A DNA stretch of 21,797 nt, taken from NCBI GenBank assembly GCA_964200075.2, contig CAXNAA020000385.1, forward strand, positions 1-21,797, written 5' to 3'. The stretch is from Sphacelaria rigidula (taxonomy: Eukaryota; Phaeophyceae; Sphacelariales). Below, piece by piece: positions 7,124 through 18,130 of this stretch. Under the pieces are notes generated by a model. That model had not been told where the DNA came from. It was given only the letters and a program-made list of their open reading frames with translations, and ran no database searches. The translations under genes and the position numbers were made by a program. Numbering within the stretch: position 1 is the first letter of the stretch; every line of letters starts with the position of its first letter.

Positions 7124-10100
7124 GACGCTTTTGATGGATTATTCCGGGTCATCTCGCCTCTTACCGGTCAGGCCGGTTCTATCTGCCTGTTAGTTGACAA
7201 AACGTAATACCGCTTGGCCATCAACAGCTTCTAGTTCACGAGACGTTACGTTAGTCTCCTCACCCTGGGTCGCCCGATAAGGTCTGGGCACAGCAGGGTG
7301 TACAGTATAGAGCAGCTGAGGGGTGGTGGGATCAGGACCCACGTTTCCTTTCTTCCTTTTGTCCCGATCGAGGGGGTAGGACACCAGGCAGGACAGCCTA
7401 CAGACGACACACTACACTTCACTGCGGTCTATCACGGAGAGACACCACACGCTCTGGGTTTTGCTACTGTATCCTAGACTCAGCCGCTACGCGGTCGTGA
7501 CTAGGCGTCAAACTATTTCGCCACGCTTTCCGGTGAGTGTGGGTGTGCTTGTGAGCTCTCAGGATTCAGGGATCTCGGACTTTGCTGCTCAAGCTTTCTG
7601 TCCAACCTTGGAGGAACAAATATTACAGCAGTAGGCCAAATGCGGTTCGAAATCAACCGGGCGATATTCCCCGGCCACTAGGTCGTAAATATAAGATACA
7701 TGTCGCGATTTAGGTCCCCATAAGAATGTACTTTACATTCATTGTTACAACAGTAGATTGAAGGTGTTTTTTCGGGGAGCGGTGGATCCGATATTTTTTT
7801 GCGCGTGGTTCTCCGCAGTCATCGTTGCCCCTCTCCGGCTGGGAGGCTGGTAAGCAGAACACCGGACAGAAACGGTCTCGGTATACTGTAGAGGAGCCTC
7901 AGATTTCAGGAGCACTGCCGGAGATCTTTTGTACGTTGATATGGTGGGAAAGCGACTGTTGCGATGTTGTTTGAGGGCGTCGGTTTACTCGTTGTTCGTT
8001 TTTGAGTTGAAACAGATCTCTTCGCAGGTGATTACGCAATCAACATATTTTTCTGAATCTGCAAGATGAGAGGGAGATGAAATGATGAAAGTAAAAAAAG
8101 AGAGTTGCGCAGTCATATGGTGTTCAACTTCTATCTCCGCTTTGTTGAAACAACGCATACCCAGCAGGGGTGATGGGTGAAGCTGCAACAGCTCCAACTT
8201 CCTCAACTACTTTCGATGTATCATTTTTTCCCTTTAGCTTTACCTTCCACCCATGACCATGCATCACGGCGTGATTAATAGTGGATGATGGAGAAGATGT
8301 ACATGAGCCGCCCGAGCTTGGAACAAGCTACCAGGAAAACTCGAGCGCGGGCGGCCTCAACCATCATGGTTCCATTCTGTCTCGTATGTGCAAGGTGTGA
8401 GTAAAATTTGGTGACGTTTCCACGGTCTAGCGGGAGTACCCTCAACGTGTGACTTGAGCTGTGAAACAAATACTTTGTGCGTTTGGCGAAACCCCCTGAG
8501 GTGGGGATGGGTGACTCGCGCTACGTGCACCTACCATCTCTGCCGTCCTTTATTGAGAACAAGTGAGTGTCGCTTTCTCCGCTCTTGATGTGAAGTATTT
8601 GTATTATTTTGTCTTCAATGTGCTGACTAAGTACAAGATTATGGAATCTGGGTCTTGAAGTAGCAACCGCACTGCAACGCGTTCATTCGGTACAACTGTT
8701 TTTTTGTTTTATTACCGTTAACAAAATAAAAGATGAACGAATGGAACGAAAAGGGTAAAAAGACTCTGCGGTTCAATGCCTCTGTTTCTATTTTTCCTTG
8801 CATCACATTGCCTCAAACTCTCCGAGTGGCTGGACTGCTCCCTATCTCCTGTGCCAATGGTATAGCACCACACGAAGAGCTCGTTTCGTGTACCACACAC
8901 TTCAATGCAGGTCCCACACCGCACCATAGAATTTGGTTACTGGGGCGGAGGGGGAGACCAGGGAGACCAGCTGTCAGGGGCGGGCCTTTTTTTATGTGTG
9001 GTATCCATTTCACCGCATTATCGCTTCTCCCATCGTTCACGAAAGATCCAAATTCTTTCTACTGGTGTTGATTCTGTCACCGTCTCTACTATTTTTATAT
9101 AGTAGAGTACAGTTATGATATTCCTGCGCGTCAGGACACGTGCGTGTAGGGGCCCAGGGACCCATCCGTACCAACAGTGAAAGCCGAAGTCGACGGCAAA
9201 AACACGTTTCACTGTCGTCTGCTCTCTGCGGCCTGTGCGGCGTGCCTCGCGCCTCGACATGGCACAGGCCAGTTTTTTATCGTGGTTTCGTGCTCTGATT
9301 CACAAGTTGGCACAAAGTACAGCTTGGGACAGGAACGATGTGATCTTGACTGTCCTTGGTGGTTTTGTGTCAGTTTCTTTTTTCGCGTTTGTCGGGACGT
9401 AGCGCATCTTGCACACGAGAACGCAGAAACACTTACAAGTTACAAGCAAGCGGGAGGGAGATGTCCCGGGTGAACGAACCGTTTAGTGGCAGGTACGTAT
9501 GCGAGACACTCGATCACTCCCTCTCTTTTTTTCATATGATTGTATATTATTGCGCCGTCGGCCACGCTGGTCGTTGTGCGTCATTACACCATGCGCGACC
9601 CTTCGGGCTTTGGCTGTTGAGGCAAGACTCAAGACTCGGAACGCGGTAGGGCTCCGTAGTTATCCGGGTAGGTAATATGTTCTCCTCCATCCGTACTAAC
9701 ATGTAATTCCTGCAACCTAGCCTCTCGTCCCCAGTGTGTTGAGACTCAAATCGTGTCCTCCCTTGAGCCGAATACGGTGCGCAAAAAAGATGTTGGCTTC
9801 AGGGAGCTGCTGTCTGGCACCCAGTAAACTCCGCAGGCGGGATTTTGACAATTATCTTTTTGCCGTGTTTTCTGGTGTCAGTCACTCGGAGAGATGGGAT
9901 TGTTAGGCCACTGGAAAATACCTTTTCCCCGCTCTGAGGTCAGTAAGTGTACTTGCGGATACAGGTGGCGGCACCACTTCAGAGCCTCTTATTTTGCGCG
10001 AGGCTCACGTCCGTATTTTCTCTGTTGGGGTATCAACATTTGCTATTATATTTTACTGTAATTTACAGTCAAATATACCGGGAACCTCGAGTTTGAGAAC

Positions 10101-10154
10101 CTCTACAAAGGGGTCAACTGTGGGGTCTTGTTCAGGCATCACAATTTGTCCTCA
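7124..10154. other. Long intergenic region, no supportable gene
   Basis: Only short frames occur (at most 112 codons), and none shows a recognisable domain or coherent amino-acid composition. The frames at 8733-9071 (plus) and 9177-9473 (plus) have no identifiable motif, and the second lacks an ATG start. Parts of 9100-9600 are rich in G and T on the plus strand. It separates the starts of the two divergently transcribed genes, so promoters of both may lie in or near it. Confidence 0.45.
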
Positions 10155-10760
10155 ACTCCTGAGAAGGCCGTGTCTTCCATAAAAAAAATTGCGACCGAAA
10201 AAGTGCGGAAGAGGAGCACAATTCCACACCCTGGACAATGTATGGTCAATATCAATATATATCCAATAGACAAAAGTGTACTGTGTAAAAGTGTAGGCCT
10301 ATTTCATCTAATGACCATTATGCCCAGGGTGTGCAAATTCCGATCTGATGAGTCGTCATTCATACCCACATCATTTATATTGAAATGGGGGTGTGTCTTG
10401 GCAAATTATTCTTCCGTCGCAAAAATGCGGTGGAAAAGGAAATTCCGATCACCACTTCGACATGAATGAAAAGTTATCAGATCGGATTTATTTCACGGCA
10501 GATTTCGATGAAAAAATATTACGCCTTGACGACTTAATAGGTAGTCATTTCGGATTTTTTCCATCACACTTTCTCGATAACGCATGCACCGCAGAAAGAA
10601 GGTGGAGTAATAACAAATAGAAGAAAAATACTCCCGTGTTGGCCTTCCTCCTGTGTGACCCCGGCTGATGCGCCCGCATATCCCGAAGTTTGTGAACTGG
10701 CGTCCAGAATATATGGGATGACAACACACACTTTCTCGATAAAAAAAGTACCTTGCTAAG
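10155..10760. repeat. Relic related to the 1941-4094 element
   Basis: The segment 10584-10723 aligns co-linearly with 3800-3955. Shared landmarks are GCACCGCAGAA, then CTTCCTCC, then GTGACC, then GGCT, then TCCAGAATATATGGGATGA. The palindrome-plus-GCGGT motif also occurs here at 10190-10208 (GCGACCGAAAAAGTGCGG) and 10411-10432 (CTTCCGTCGCAAAAATGCGG). The terminal repeat of the larger element is not clearly present; a weak echo (GGTATCAACATTTG) lies near 10028. It is best described as a diverged or truncated copy of the same repeat family. Confidence 0.65.
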
Positions 10761-11439
10761 ACACCCCGCTTGGAATCCATGGTCCGTACTTACCCGACGA
10801 TGGGTCCATGCTTGCTCACTCGACGAAGTGCTCGGGGATACAGCTGTGCGCGTCTGTCTTGGGTAGCTGTGCACGTGGTGTGTGTGTTCCACGCGTGACT
10901 TACTACAGACTTGGTTTCACGCTACCTCTACCCTTCTAATTCGATGTAACGTACGTTATCATGTATATGTCGGATTGGAGTTAGGACAAGGGCTCATTTA
11001 CCTGCTGTGCAGATACCTTTCAATATGATGGCCGCGTGATCTTCCGGTATATTGAGCCCTCTCGTACGGACATTGTTGATGCGACACTTTTTTTTCACGA
11101 TGTTTTCACCAATCTCGGGTCTACCGTGCCATATTTTCACATTTTCTTCAAGTGCACCTGTATCTTTACACCTGCACATATTCATTCGATGCGATCAGAC
11201 GCTCGAAACTCATGTCAACGCTGCTCGTTAGCTTCCCATTTTATTTACTTCTTCCTGTTCTTGCTGCTGCTTCTGGCCGCGCCGATTAATCGTCCGATCC
11301 GCAGAGAAGACGGACAAATCTCGGTGAAGACAACGACCAGAAGGTAAAGATAGAGCTGCTCCAAGTTAGCATAGCTGGTCGACGGAGACCGGAGCTTGCG
11401 GGAGCTTCCGTCTGACGGCTCGTACTGGTGTGGGCATCG
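10761..11439 (+). promoter_or_regulatory. Upstream region / probable 5' UTR of the large gene
   Basis: This stretch precedes the first in-frame ATG of the large gene. A 25-codon upstream frame starts at 11212 (MSTLLVSFPFYLL...) and stops at 11287-11289. A possible 5' UTR intron has donor AAG|GTAAAG at 11343/11344 and acceptor CCTCGCAG at 11505. If used, the first ATG on the spliced message would be at 11530. No core-promoter motif was identified with confidence. Confidence 0.35.
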
Positions 11440-14400
11440 ATGATCCCACCGCGTAATTTCCGTAAGAGCGACGAGAATGCCGCTAGTTTTGTGAGTGCCT
11501 CGCAGGAAGCAGAGCCCCGGACCGTTGGCATGAAGCATCTAAGTGTGGCCGCCAAGTCTTCGGTAGCTGAGAACCGCTCGAGGCCATACATTCGAGGAGG
11601 TGGACCGGCTTGCACAGCAGGGGAAGAACCGCCAACCTCGGGTTCGATGAAGTCACGCGTTGCACACTCAACAGAAGGTCGCGAACAGGATGCTCGAGAG
11701 CGGCGTGGTGCTGCCAGGGAAGGGTCGAGCGCCGAACGAGCCGCCAGCAGCGCTGCTTCGACTCGCACATGTCGGGGCGGCACGCAGCCCGACTCGGAGT
11801 CGTCACATGCAGTCCATGCACCTGCGGGCTCAAGCCGTAGCCCTTTGAGTAGTGATGGGTGGAACAACGACAAGACCGAAGCTGCAGCAGGCCGCGTCCA
11901 TATGAAGCTGTCGCCGGGAGCTTCTGATTGCTCGGGTGCTACGTCTGCGCCGAGTTCGTGCTCTTCCTCTGCCTCGCCTGAGAAACGTGTCGTGGAAGTT
12001 GAGGGGGTATGGGGGTGGGAGCCCCGTCGGCGTACGGCCGACGGACGCGCCACCGTGAAAGTGTTCGTAGCCGGCCGGAACGTGTTCACGACGCGGTCGC
12101 GGTCGCCGTCACCTGACCTTTGCTCGAGGGAGAACCCGCCAGAGCAAGAGCGGACTTGTCATGGATCCGGTAGTGAAGAGTTACGGACGGTGAATGGGAC
12201 CCTAGCTTCTGCAAATGCGTCGCTGCGACGAAATGGTGAAAGCGCCGTCAAGCGTCGACCACGATCCCCCAACTCTGCCTCTACCGAGCGCGATGAATCC
12301 GAGAGTAGACGAGAAGCGGTGGGGATAGTGGCGGCACCCCAGGGCAATGAGGCACAAGACACCGACATGGTGGACTCGGTAGAAACGAAGGGAGTAAGGT
12401 CGGGTTCGTTACAATCTTCCGCAACGATGAAGGTTTGTATCCCTAGGGTGGACAAGCAGTTGGTGAGTCAGTGCGTGCAAGGTCCTACGACGAGTCCGAT
12501 CACCCCGCCCCTGCCTTCTCGAGTGGACGACCATGAGGCCGCGCTTGCGATGACGGGCTTGCGTGATTATGCGAGAAACGCAGCCGACCGCCGCCGGGCA
12601 CATGAAGAGTACCTGAAACGAAAGATGTTTGGCTATGAAAACGATGGCAGCGACGAGTGCCGTCGTGCATGTGACAGCGGTGACCGTGAGATGCAGCGAG
12701 AGCCCCATGGGGGGTCGTCCTCTCCCCGTGGTGCTTTACCCGGCAAGTATGCTGGAGGGCAGACGCTGGAACCCATGGACGAGGATGATGCCGACGTCGA
12801 AGTCCTGAAAGGTGAACATCATGGCTCCGACCATCGCAAGGGCGGAGGCGATGGGGATAACGGAGGTGGCGGCGGCGGAGGCGATCTTGACGTCGACATG
12901 GATGCCGACAGGCCGAATAGTCCACAGTCTCTCGTGGCAGTCAAAAGGGAGCCAGATAAAGATGGACAACAAGGTAAATCTGCCCTGTCGTCGTGTCCGA
13001 TGGATACCGAAGAAGCTCGGAATAGCAACGTCGACGGTGAGCAGGATAAGACTCCCCAAAGTACTCGTGTCGACAGCGGTGACGATACCGATTCAGGTGC
13101 TGGCCCCGGCGACAAGACGGCAACGACCGAGCGTCCGAAGGAACATGAGGATAGAGGAGCAAGGGATGTGGAAAGGAGCGGAGAGGGTGAAGCAGCGGCG
13201 GAAGCGCTAAGAAAAGAGGACGGGGATAAAAAGATGACAAAGTCGATGCAAGAAACAGTATCGATGTCGGCAGCCAAGGTGGCGGCGGATAAGCGGGAAT
13301 CAAAAAGCGAATCCATGGTGGAGATACAGATTCTCCCGTCCGGCGAACCGATCTACAGCCTCAAGCCGGGCACACCCCGCCGGGGCAAGTGGTGTCGGCT
13401 GGAGCAGGAATACGCGAAGAGGTAAAAATTATGTTGGGGATGTCTGCTGTGATAATTTTCATCGTCTTGCTGTCGTTGGAATACTATCTCTGTTGCTTAT
13501 TTCTTATTCACCCGTACGCCTGTGCCAAGTTTATAGAGGCTTACCCAATGAGCTGTGTGTGCGTGTGTTTTTCGTCTCGAGGACCTCGAGATGTGCTGGA
13601 CTGTGCGATGAAAGATACTTCTGCGGTGGGATACAACTCAGCGCCTCTCCAGTGCGCAGAACTCGTGGCTCGAAAGTCGTACTCGTAGATTCCTTCTCTC
13701 GTTGGCTGTATCAAAGGTGCGCTGTGCACCGCCTACTACTACTAAAGAATGTCGTGTGATCTATCCTTGCGCCTAATGTCCGCTCCTCCACCCCCTTTAT
13801 GGCCGACTTCGTCTATCAGAGTGATCAGTGATTTCGACGAGGGGCTGCTCGATGTGGAAGCTGGGACGGGTCTACGCCAACTCTTGGCTTCCAAGCTCCA
13901 ATGCGAAGTAATGCGCGTGTCCAAGAAATTCTGCGGCTTAGAATCCGTTGGGAAACGATCATTCCGTCCCTTGCGTGGCCAAGAAGCCAGGGTTCGCTGG
14001 GTGAGCATCTGTTTTTATCTGCGGTGACAGTGTGGAGCACGAGAAGCATGGCACGTAGGTCGCATGTGAAGTTTTCTCTGTGGACGCCATGAAGTCAGCT
14101 GTATTGTGGCGACTTGGGAGAGGGGGGGGCATCGTCCCGTTGATGGATGGAGCCGTCTTGTGTTGGGTGTTTTTATTTTTATTTTTTTGAATGACACTAT
14201 CACGATGTACGATGCAGTTTCACCCACGCTGCAGCTCCGAACGCTCTGTCTGCCGTTGTGATTTGATCCCGACACATAACTTTGTTAAATACAGTGTCGT
14301 AATTTTTACATATGTTGGTGAGTTCACCGAGACAACGGGAGTGCGGTTGTCCTGACTGTTACGCGTTCGTGTGTTGTATGATCATGGGCAATGCTTCCAA

Positions 14401-16577
14401 ACGTCGACAGAGTATGTACAACTAGGTGTCGCTTGCTACACAGTACACAAAATACTGCGTATCGATTTTGACCACAACGTGCTCGATGCCGTGGGGTTCC
14501 CTCTCGCCTTTTGTCGTTCGTACAGGCTCAGGCGAGTCTGTTCGCCATGGAGCAAAGCTGGTTGGCGTCGTTCTTTCCGAACAACCCAGCTTCTAGAGGT
14601 GTGCATGACTCTGCGTCATCCCCACCTTTGACCGATTCCCCAGAAGGCGTCGCATACCTCGATCATGGCTCGATGTCGGGGGAGCCTGATCGCGCCGGCG
14701 GCATGGAGGGTGCTGACACGCAACGGGCGCAATGGGGACCGCCGCTCGATCGTCGGGGTGCACCGCTGGATTCGGAAAGAGAGCACTATGGTCAAAGAGA
14801 GAGGGTTGCGAGTATTGCCGCAGGGTACGCAATGGCGGGAAGCAGGGGCGCTTATTATCCGAACGCCGCGTGGGTGCCGAGTGAAACGCTGCAGGACAAG
14901 GGAGCATGGGTCCGTCTCGGCGAGCGACATCCTGATTATCATGCTGGACCTTGGTGTGGCGAGGGTGGGGACCAGCGCTGGCGTGCGCCTCCAAATGCTC
15001 CCGAACCGGCAGGCGGCATCATCGGGAATCGTGACGAGGGTTCTTGGCGCTCTGTGAGGGAACCGACAGGAGCGGTAGGGGTGGATGAGGGGCGGTCGTC
15101 ACGGCGCCACCGCCACCCGTACGGTTGGGTGCCGAGCGGTGTAGCGCACCACGGACCGGATAACCCAGAGGCGGTCGCCGGCGACCCTCGTGGGTGGCAC
15201 CCTCGACACCCGCACCACGCAGATGTTGAGCGACATCAGCGATCGTCGGGGGACTGGCAGGGAGCGCGAAACGAGCCTCTACAACTAGAGTTCGCCCGCG
15301 ACTATCGCGAACATGCAAGTGATGCAATACCGGATCGCTCACGGCAGCCACAGCTGCAGTCGCAGCCGCCCCGGCACACGGATCATGGGGACGTTCGTAA
15401 GGATAAGTCCTCGGATACGTTATACCCCATCTACTCAAAAAGGGGCAGGTACGATTCCCCTCCGGAAGAGGCGTCCAGAATGGGCGAAGAACCCGGAGCT
15501 GAATCTCGATCCCTCCCGCCGGATCCTTTCCACGGGGGTCGCGAAAGGGCACCTCCTAGACGTCAGTACTCCCCCGCTATGGTAAGTAGAGAGGACGGCG
15601 AAGGGTGCCGAGATTACGGCGGCGGTGGCGGCGACTGGCCTCATCACCGTGATTCTGACGCCTATGCCACGAGCTATGTTGCCAGTGATAACCCCAGACG
15701 CCCTGGTGTTGTCTACTACCCGGCGCATGGCCCTACGGCGGCGGTGGAGGGCAGTCGCACGGACTACCCGCGAGAAATCTACCCAGCTGAGCACCCGTAC
15801 ACCGGACATCCCGACGACCGCGAGCGCTATGACAAAAACGGAAAGAGAGGCGGGGGTGGTGCTGGATGGCGACCCGTGGGAGCCTATCCTCCGGATCAGC
15901 GCCACCCCTCGGTGGCCGCGCTTCCCCCGCACCTCCGCGTGCACAATGGCACCAGCGCGGTGTTCTTCTCGGCTCCAAACGCTGGCGTGCATTGTGCAGC
16001 AGAGCGAGGAAACCATCGAGAGCCCCCGACGAAGATGTATCCTGTGATACCCTCCACGGCAAGGACGGAAGGCGCGAGCCGACACGCCGCTGAGCGGGAG
16101 GCGGCCCAAGAGCAAACGGAACTACAGGCTAGGTGGGCTAGCAGCCCGAATGAGCGCCCCACCAAGGCTCCCCGACTCCCTGGGTTCTTTCCCCGTGAGG
16201 GGGGCGGTGGTAGTGGCGCTGGCCGCGGCCGCGGTGATGACCGCGAAGGTGGCTACCACTGCGATCGTGTCGTGCGCCCTACGGGGAGTTGGGCGGGAGA
16301 ACCAGTGCACCAGGTCATCGATGGACCACCGGGTACGAGCACGGGTAAGAGGTGGCGGTCCGAGATGGGGAGCTACCAATTTTCTGTCCCGGGGACGCCT
16401 CATGAACGCAAGAGGGTGTATCATCCGGAAGAAGATGAAAGGAGGGGCTCGTTTAGCGGGCCGGTTGGAAGAGGGGGTGTTATGTCGCCGGATGAGCGCT
16501 CCGTTTCGCGTGTTGAGAGGCAAAGCGCCGAGGTCCGCGGTGATGGTGGGCCTGGCCGTACCAATTGCCAGAGATAG
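11440..16577 (+). CDS. Large stramenopile-type protein of unknown function, 3 exons, about 1404 residues
   Basis: Exons are 11440-13421, 13820-14000 and 14526-16577. The two long open frames are in different frames, yet both splices keep phase (AG|A giving Arg661; TGG|GCT at 721/722). Residues 1-640 are disordered: Ser, Arg, Glu and Asp rich, with an RS-like patch (RSRSPSP, 219-225), a basic KRRPRSP (271-277) and a Gly run within an acidic stretch (about 466-490). Residues 647-738 form a compact conserved block: G-K-W at 649-651, then ISDF, GTGLRQLL, CEVMRVSKKFCG (689-700), VGKRSF (704-709) and a closing Trp/Phe helix. I remember similar blocks in diatom and brown-algal proteins of unknown function; its W-x-x-x-E start is faintly Myb/SANT-like. 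Residues 740-1404 are Pro, Gly, Arg, His and Tyr rich with an RG box near 1287. Nuclear location and nucleic-acid or chromatin binding are inference only. The frame is open upstream only to a stop at 11413. The ATG at 11440 has a weak context; 11530 is the alternative start. Confidence 0.78.
13422..13819 (+). other. Intron 1 of the large gene (398 bp)
   Basis: The donor is AAGAG|GTAAAAAT at 13421/13422. The acceptor is CTTCGTCTATCAG at 13819, behind the pyrimidine-rich CCGCTCCTCCACCCCC. The TAA that would end the first open frame is part of the donor itself. A second AG nine bases later (13828) is also phase-compatible. Confidence 0.75.
14001..14525 (+). other. Intron 2 of the large gene (525 bp)
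   Basis: The donor is CGCTGG|GTGAGCATC at 14000/14001. The acceptor is CCTTTTGTCGTTCGTACAG at 14525, well supplied with pyrimidines. The phase is 0 on both sides. The interior carries T-rich runs (near 14170-14190) and no recognisable coding segment. Confidence 0.78.
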
Positions 16578-18130
16578 ATCACAAGTTGTTTTTTTGTGTG
16601 TACAGTGGGCCACGGACTAAGCATGTAGATGAAAACAATAGTTGTTGTACTGGTGGAGTATATCTAAAAATGATTGTTCTCTTCTTGTCGTGCCCGTGCC
16701 CGCTAGAGTGAAGGCAGCAGTGCCACCAAATATGATAATGCACCAGTTTTGTTGCATGTACGGTTGAAGAGGAGTATTTTTTGTACCTTGACTCGTGGTG
16801 CGGAGCTTTTACTACAGTCGTGCATGTGTTTTTGAATGTTCATCTGTCGGTTGGGGATATATTACGTTATCGTACCTTACAACTTTTTTAGAAGCAGTGT
16901 GATACCGCAAAAGGTGATGGTAGGGTTGATGTCTGTTGTCGGAAAAGGAGTGAAGGAATGCTGTTGATGGATGGAATGCCGCGCTAAATGTACCCCGATC
17001 GGCCCGAATGATTTTCATGATATTTTTGGTTGCCAGCAAATCACGCGTCGGTAGACGCCAACCCATGACTTGTCGTGCCGACGCACGCTGGTGCGTGCCA
17101 GCTTGGGGCGCGGTTTTTGGAAAGTCGGGCTGGACCGCGCGTGAGCGAACTAGATTTGTCCCCCTGTGCGTTGTGGATGTGTGTGTATTTGCTGACCAGT
17201 CACTGTGTGTTTCCCGAAAATGTTGTCTAGCTGCGAGGTGTTAACTGACACTAGACCAAGGGTGTCAAGAAATGCCTTACATGCAGTCGTTAATTTTCAG
17301 AGCATTGTTCCCAAGGTGCAAGATTTGTTCTGTTTTGGCTGCTATTTGCGTCCTGCGTGCGTTGATTGTGCGTTACAATTTCGTGTGACGTACTGCTGCA
17401 CCTGAAATGTACAGACAGTATACGTTTTTTTTTTGTTTTAGCCCCGGAGAGATCAAAGAAGTTCTTGCTTGTCGTGACATCCCGCCAACTAGTTTTTCAC
17501 CACGCAGTCACGCTCTTGCTCGAGTGACTAGATCGTCACGTGGTGTGGACACTGTGTTCGGTAACGTGTTGTGCAAGCGTGTGCCGACTTCATGCACGAT
17601 GACGTTGTTACTTGTCCTTTGTTGTGTTTAGTTTCACACCGAGCGCGAAGTAATGTGCTCACCGTGAGACTGCTAGTGGGTTTATGGGCTGTGTGTGCGG
17701 GCGAGGCGGGTCGTTGTTTTATCGTGTTTGTTTGATTGCTTGGGAGGCACAGGCAAGACACTTCGTGTTGAAAACACGCCCTGAGTTAGTCTGTAGAGAA
17801 GAAAACATTAGCAAAAATTGGTTCATCCCTCTGTGTCTGTGTCTCGTGGTTCCCTGGCAAGTATCGGTTGACTGAGGAGGGCGATTAGCGATAATATGTG
17901 TCAAAAGATGCCGTGAAAAAGGTACCGGGAGGGCAGGGACGTTATGTGCCTCTCGGAAGGTGTTGTTCGTGGTTTTCGAAGTCTTGGTTGATTCGCCTTG
18001 TTGTACACATAGCTCGTGTCGGGTTGTGTTCGTATGTCTCGTTGTGTGTAAAGAATTGGATTCCCTCTCTTTGCGATATGTTACAGGCGGGCGTGTTTTG
18101 TGTTTCATTTTGTCGTCATCTTCGTCAACA
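16578..18130 (+). other. GT-rich region after the stop codon, probable long 3' UTR
   Basis: From the TAG at 16575-16577 the plus strand is strikingly rich in T and G, with recurrent TGTGTG, TTGTT and GTGTT words, until about 18130. It contains only short meaningless frames. Long, GT-rich 3' UTRs of about 1 kb are a feature I associate with brown-algal genes. No standard AATAAA signal stands out. The end point is approximate. Confidence 0.4.

Larger units (their letters stand above)
13378..14576 (+). other. Conserved domain of unknown function, split by two introns
   Basis: Predicted residues 647-738 are encoded by the last 44 bases of exon 1, all of exon 2 and the first 51 bases of exon 3. 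Read through, the block runs RRGKWCRLEQEYAKR, VISDFDEGLLDVEAGTGLR, QLLASKLQCEVMRVSKKFCG, LESVGKRSFRPLRG, then the helix SLFAMEQSWLASFF. The order G-[KR]-W, YA-x-R-[VI]-I, DF-x-x-G, G-T-x-L-R, L-x-C-x-x-M-R-[IV]-S-K-K-F, [IV]-G-K-x-x-F matches a pattern I recall from stramenopile proteins. The function of that family is not known to me. It is the only ordered-looking part of the protein. Confidence 0.65.

Noticed and set aside
11286-12089. 267-codon minus-strand frame opposite exon 1 of the large gene
   Set aside because: It is an antisense shadow of a GC-rich coding exon with no domain. The plus-strand frame is far longer and continues through spliced exons.
15435-16115. 226-codon minus-strand frame opposite exon 3
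   Set aside because: It is an antisense shadow of the Gly/Arg/Pro-rich coding exon, with no recognisable motif.
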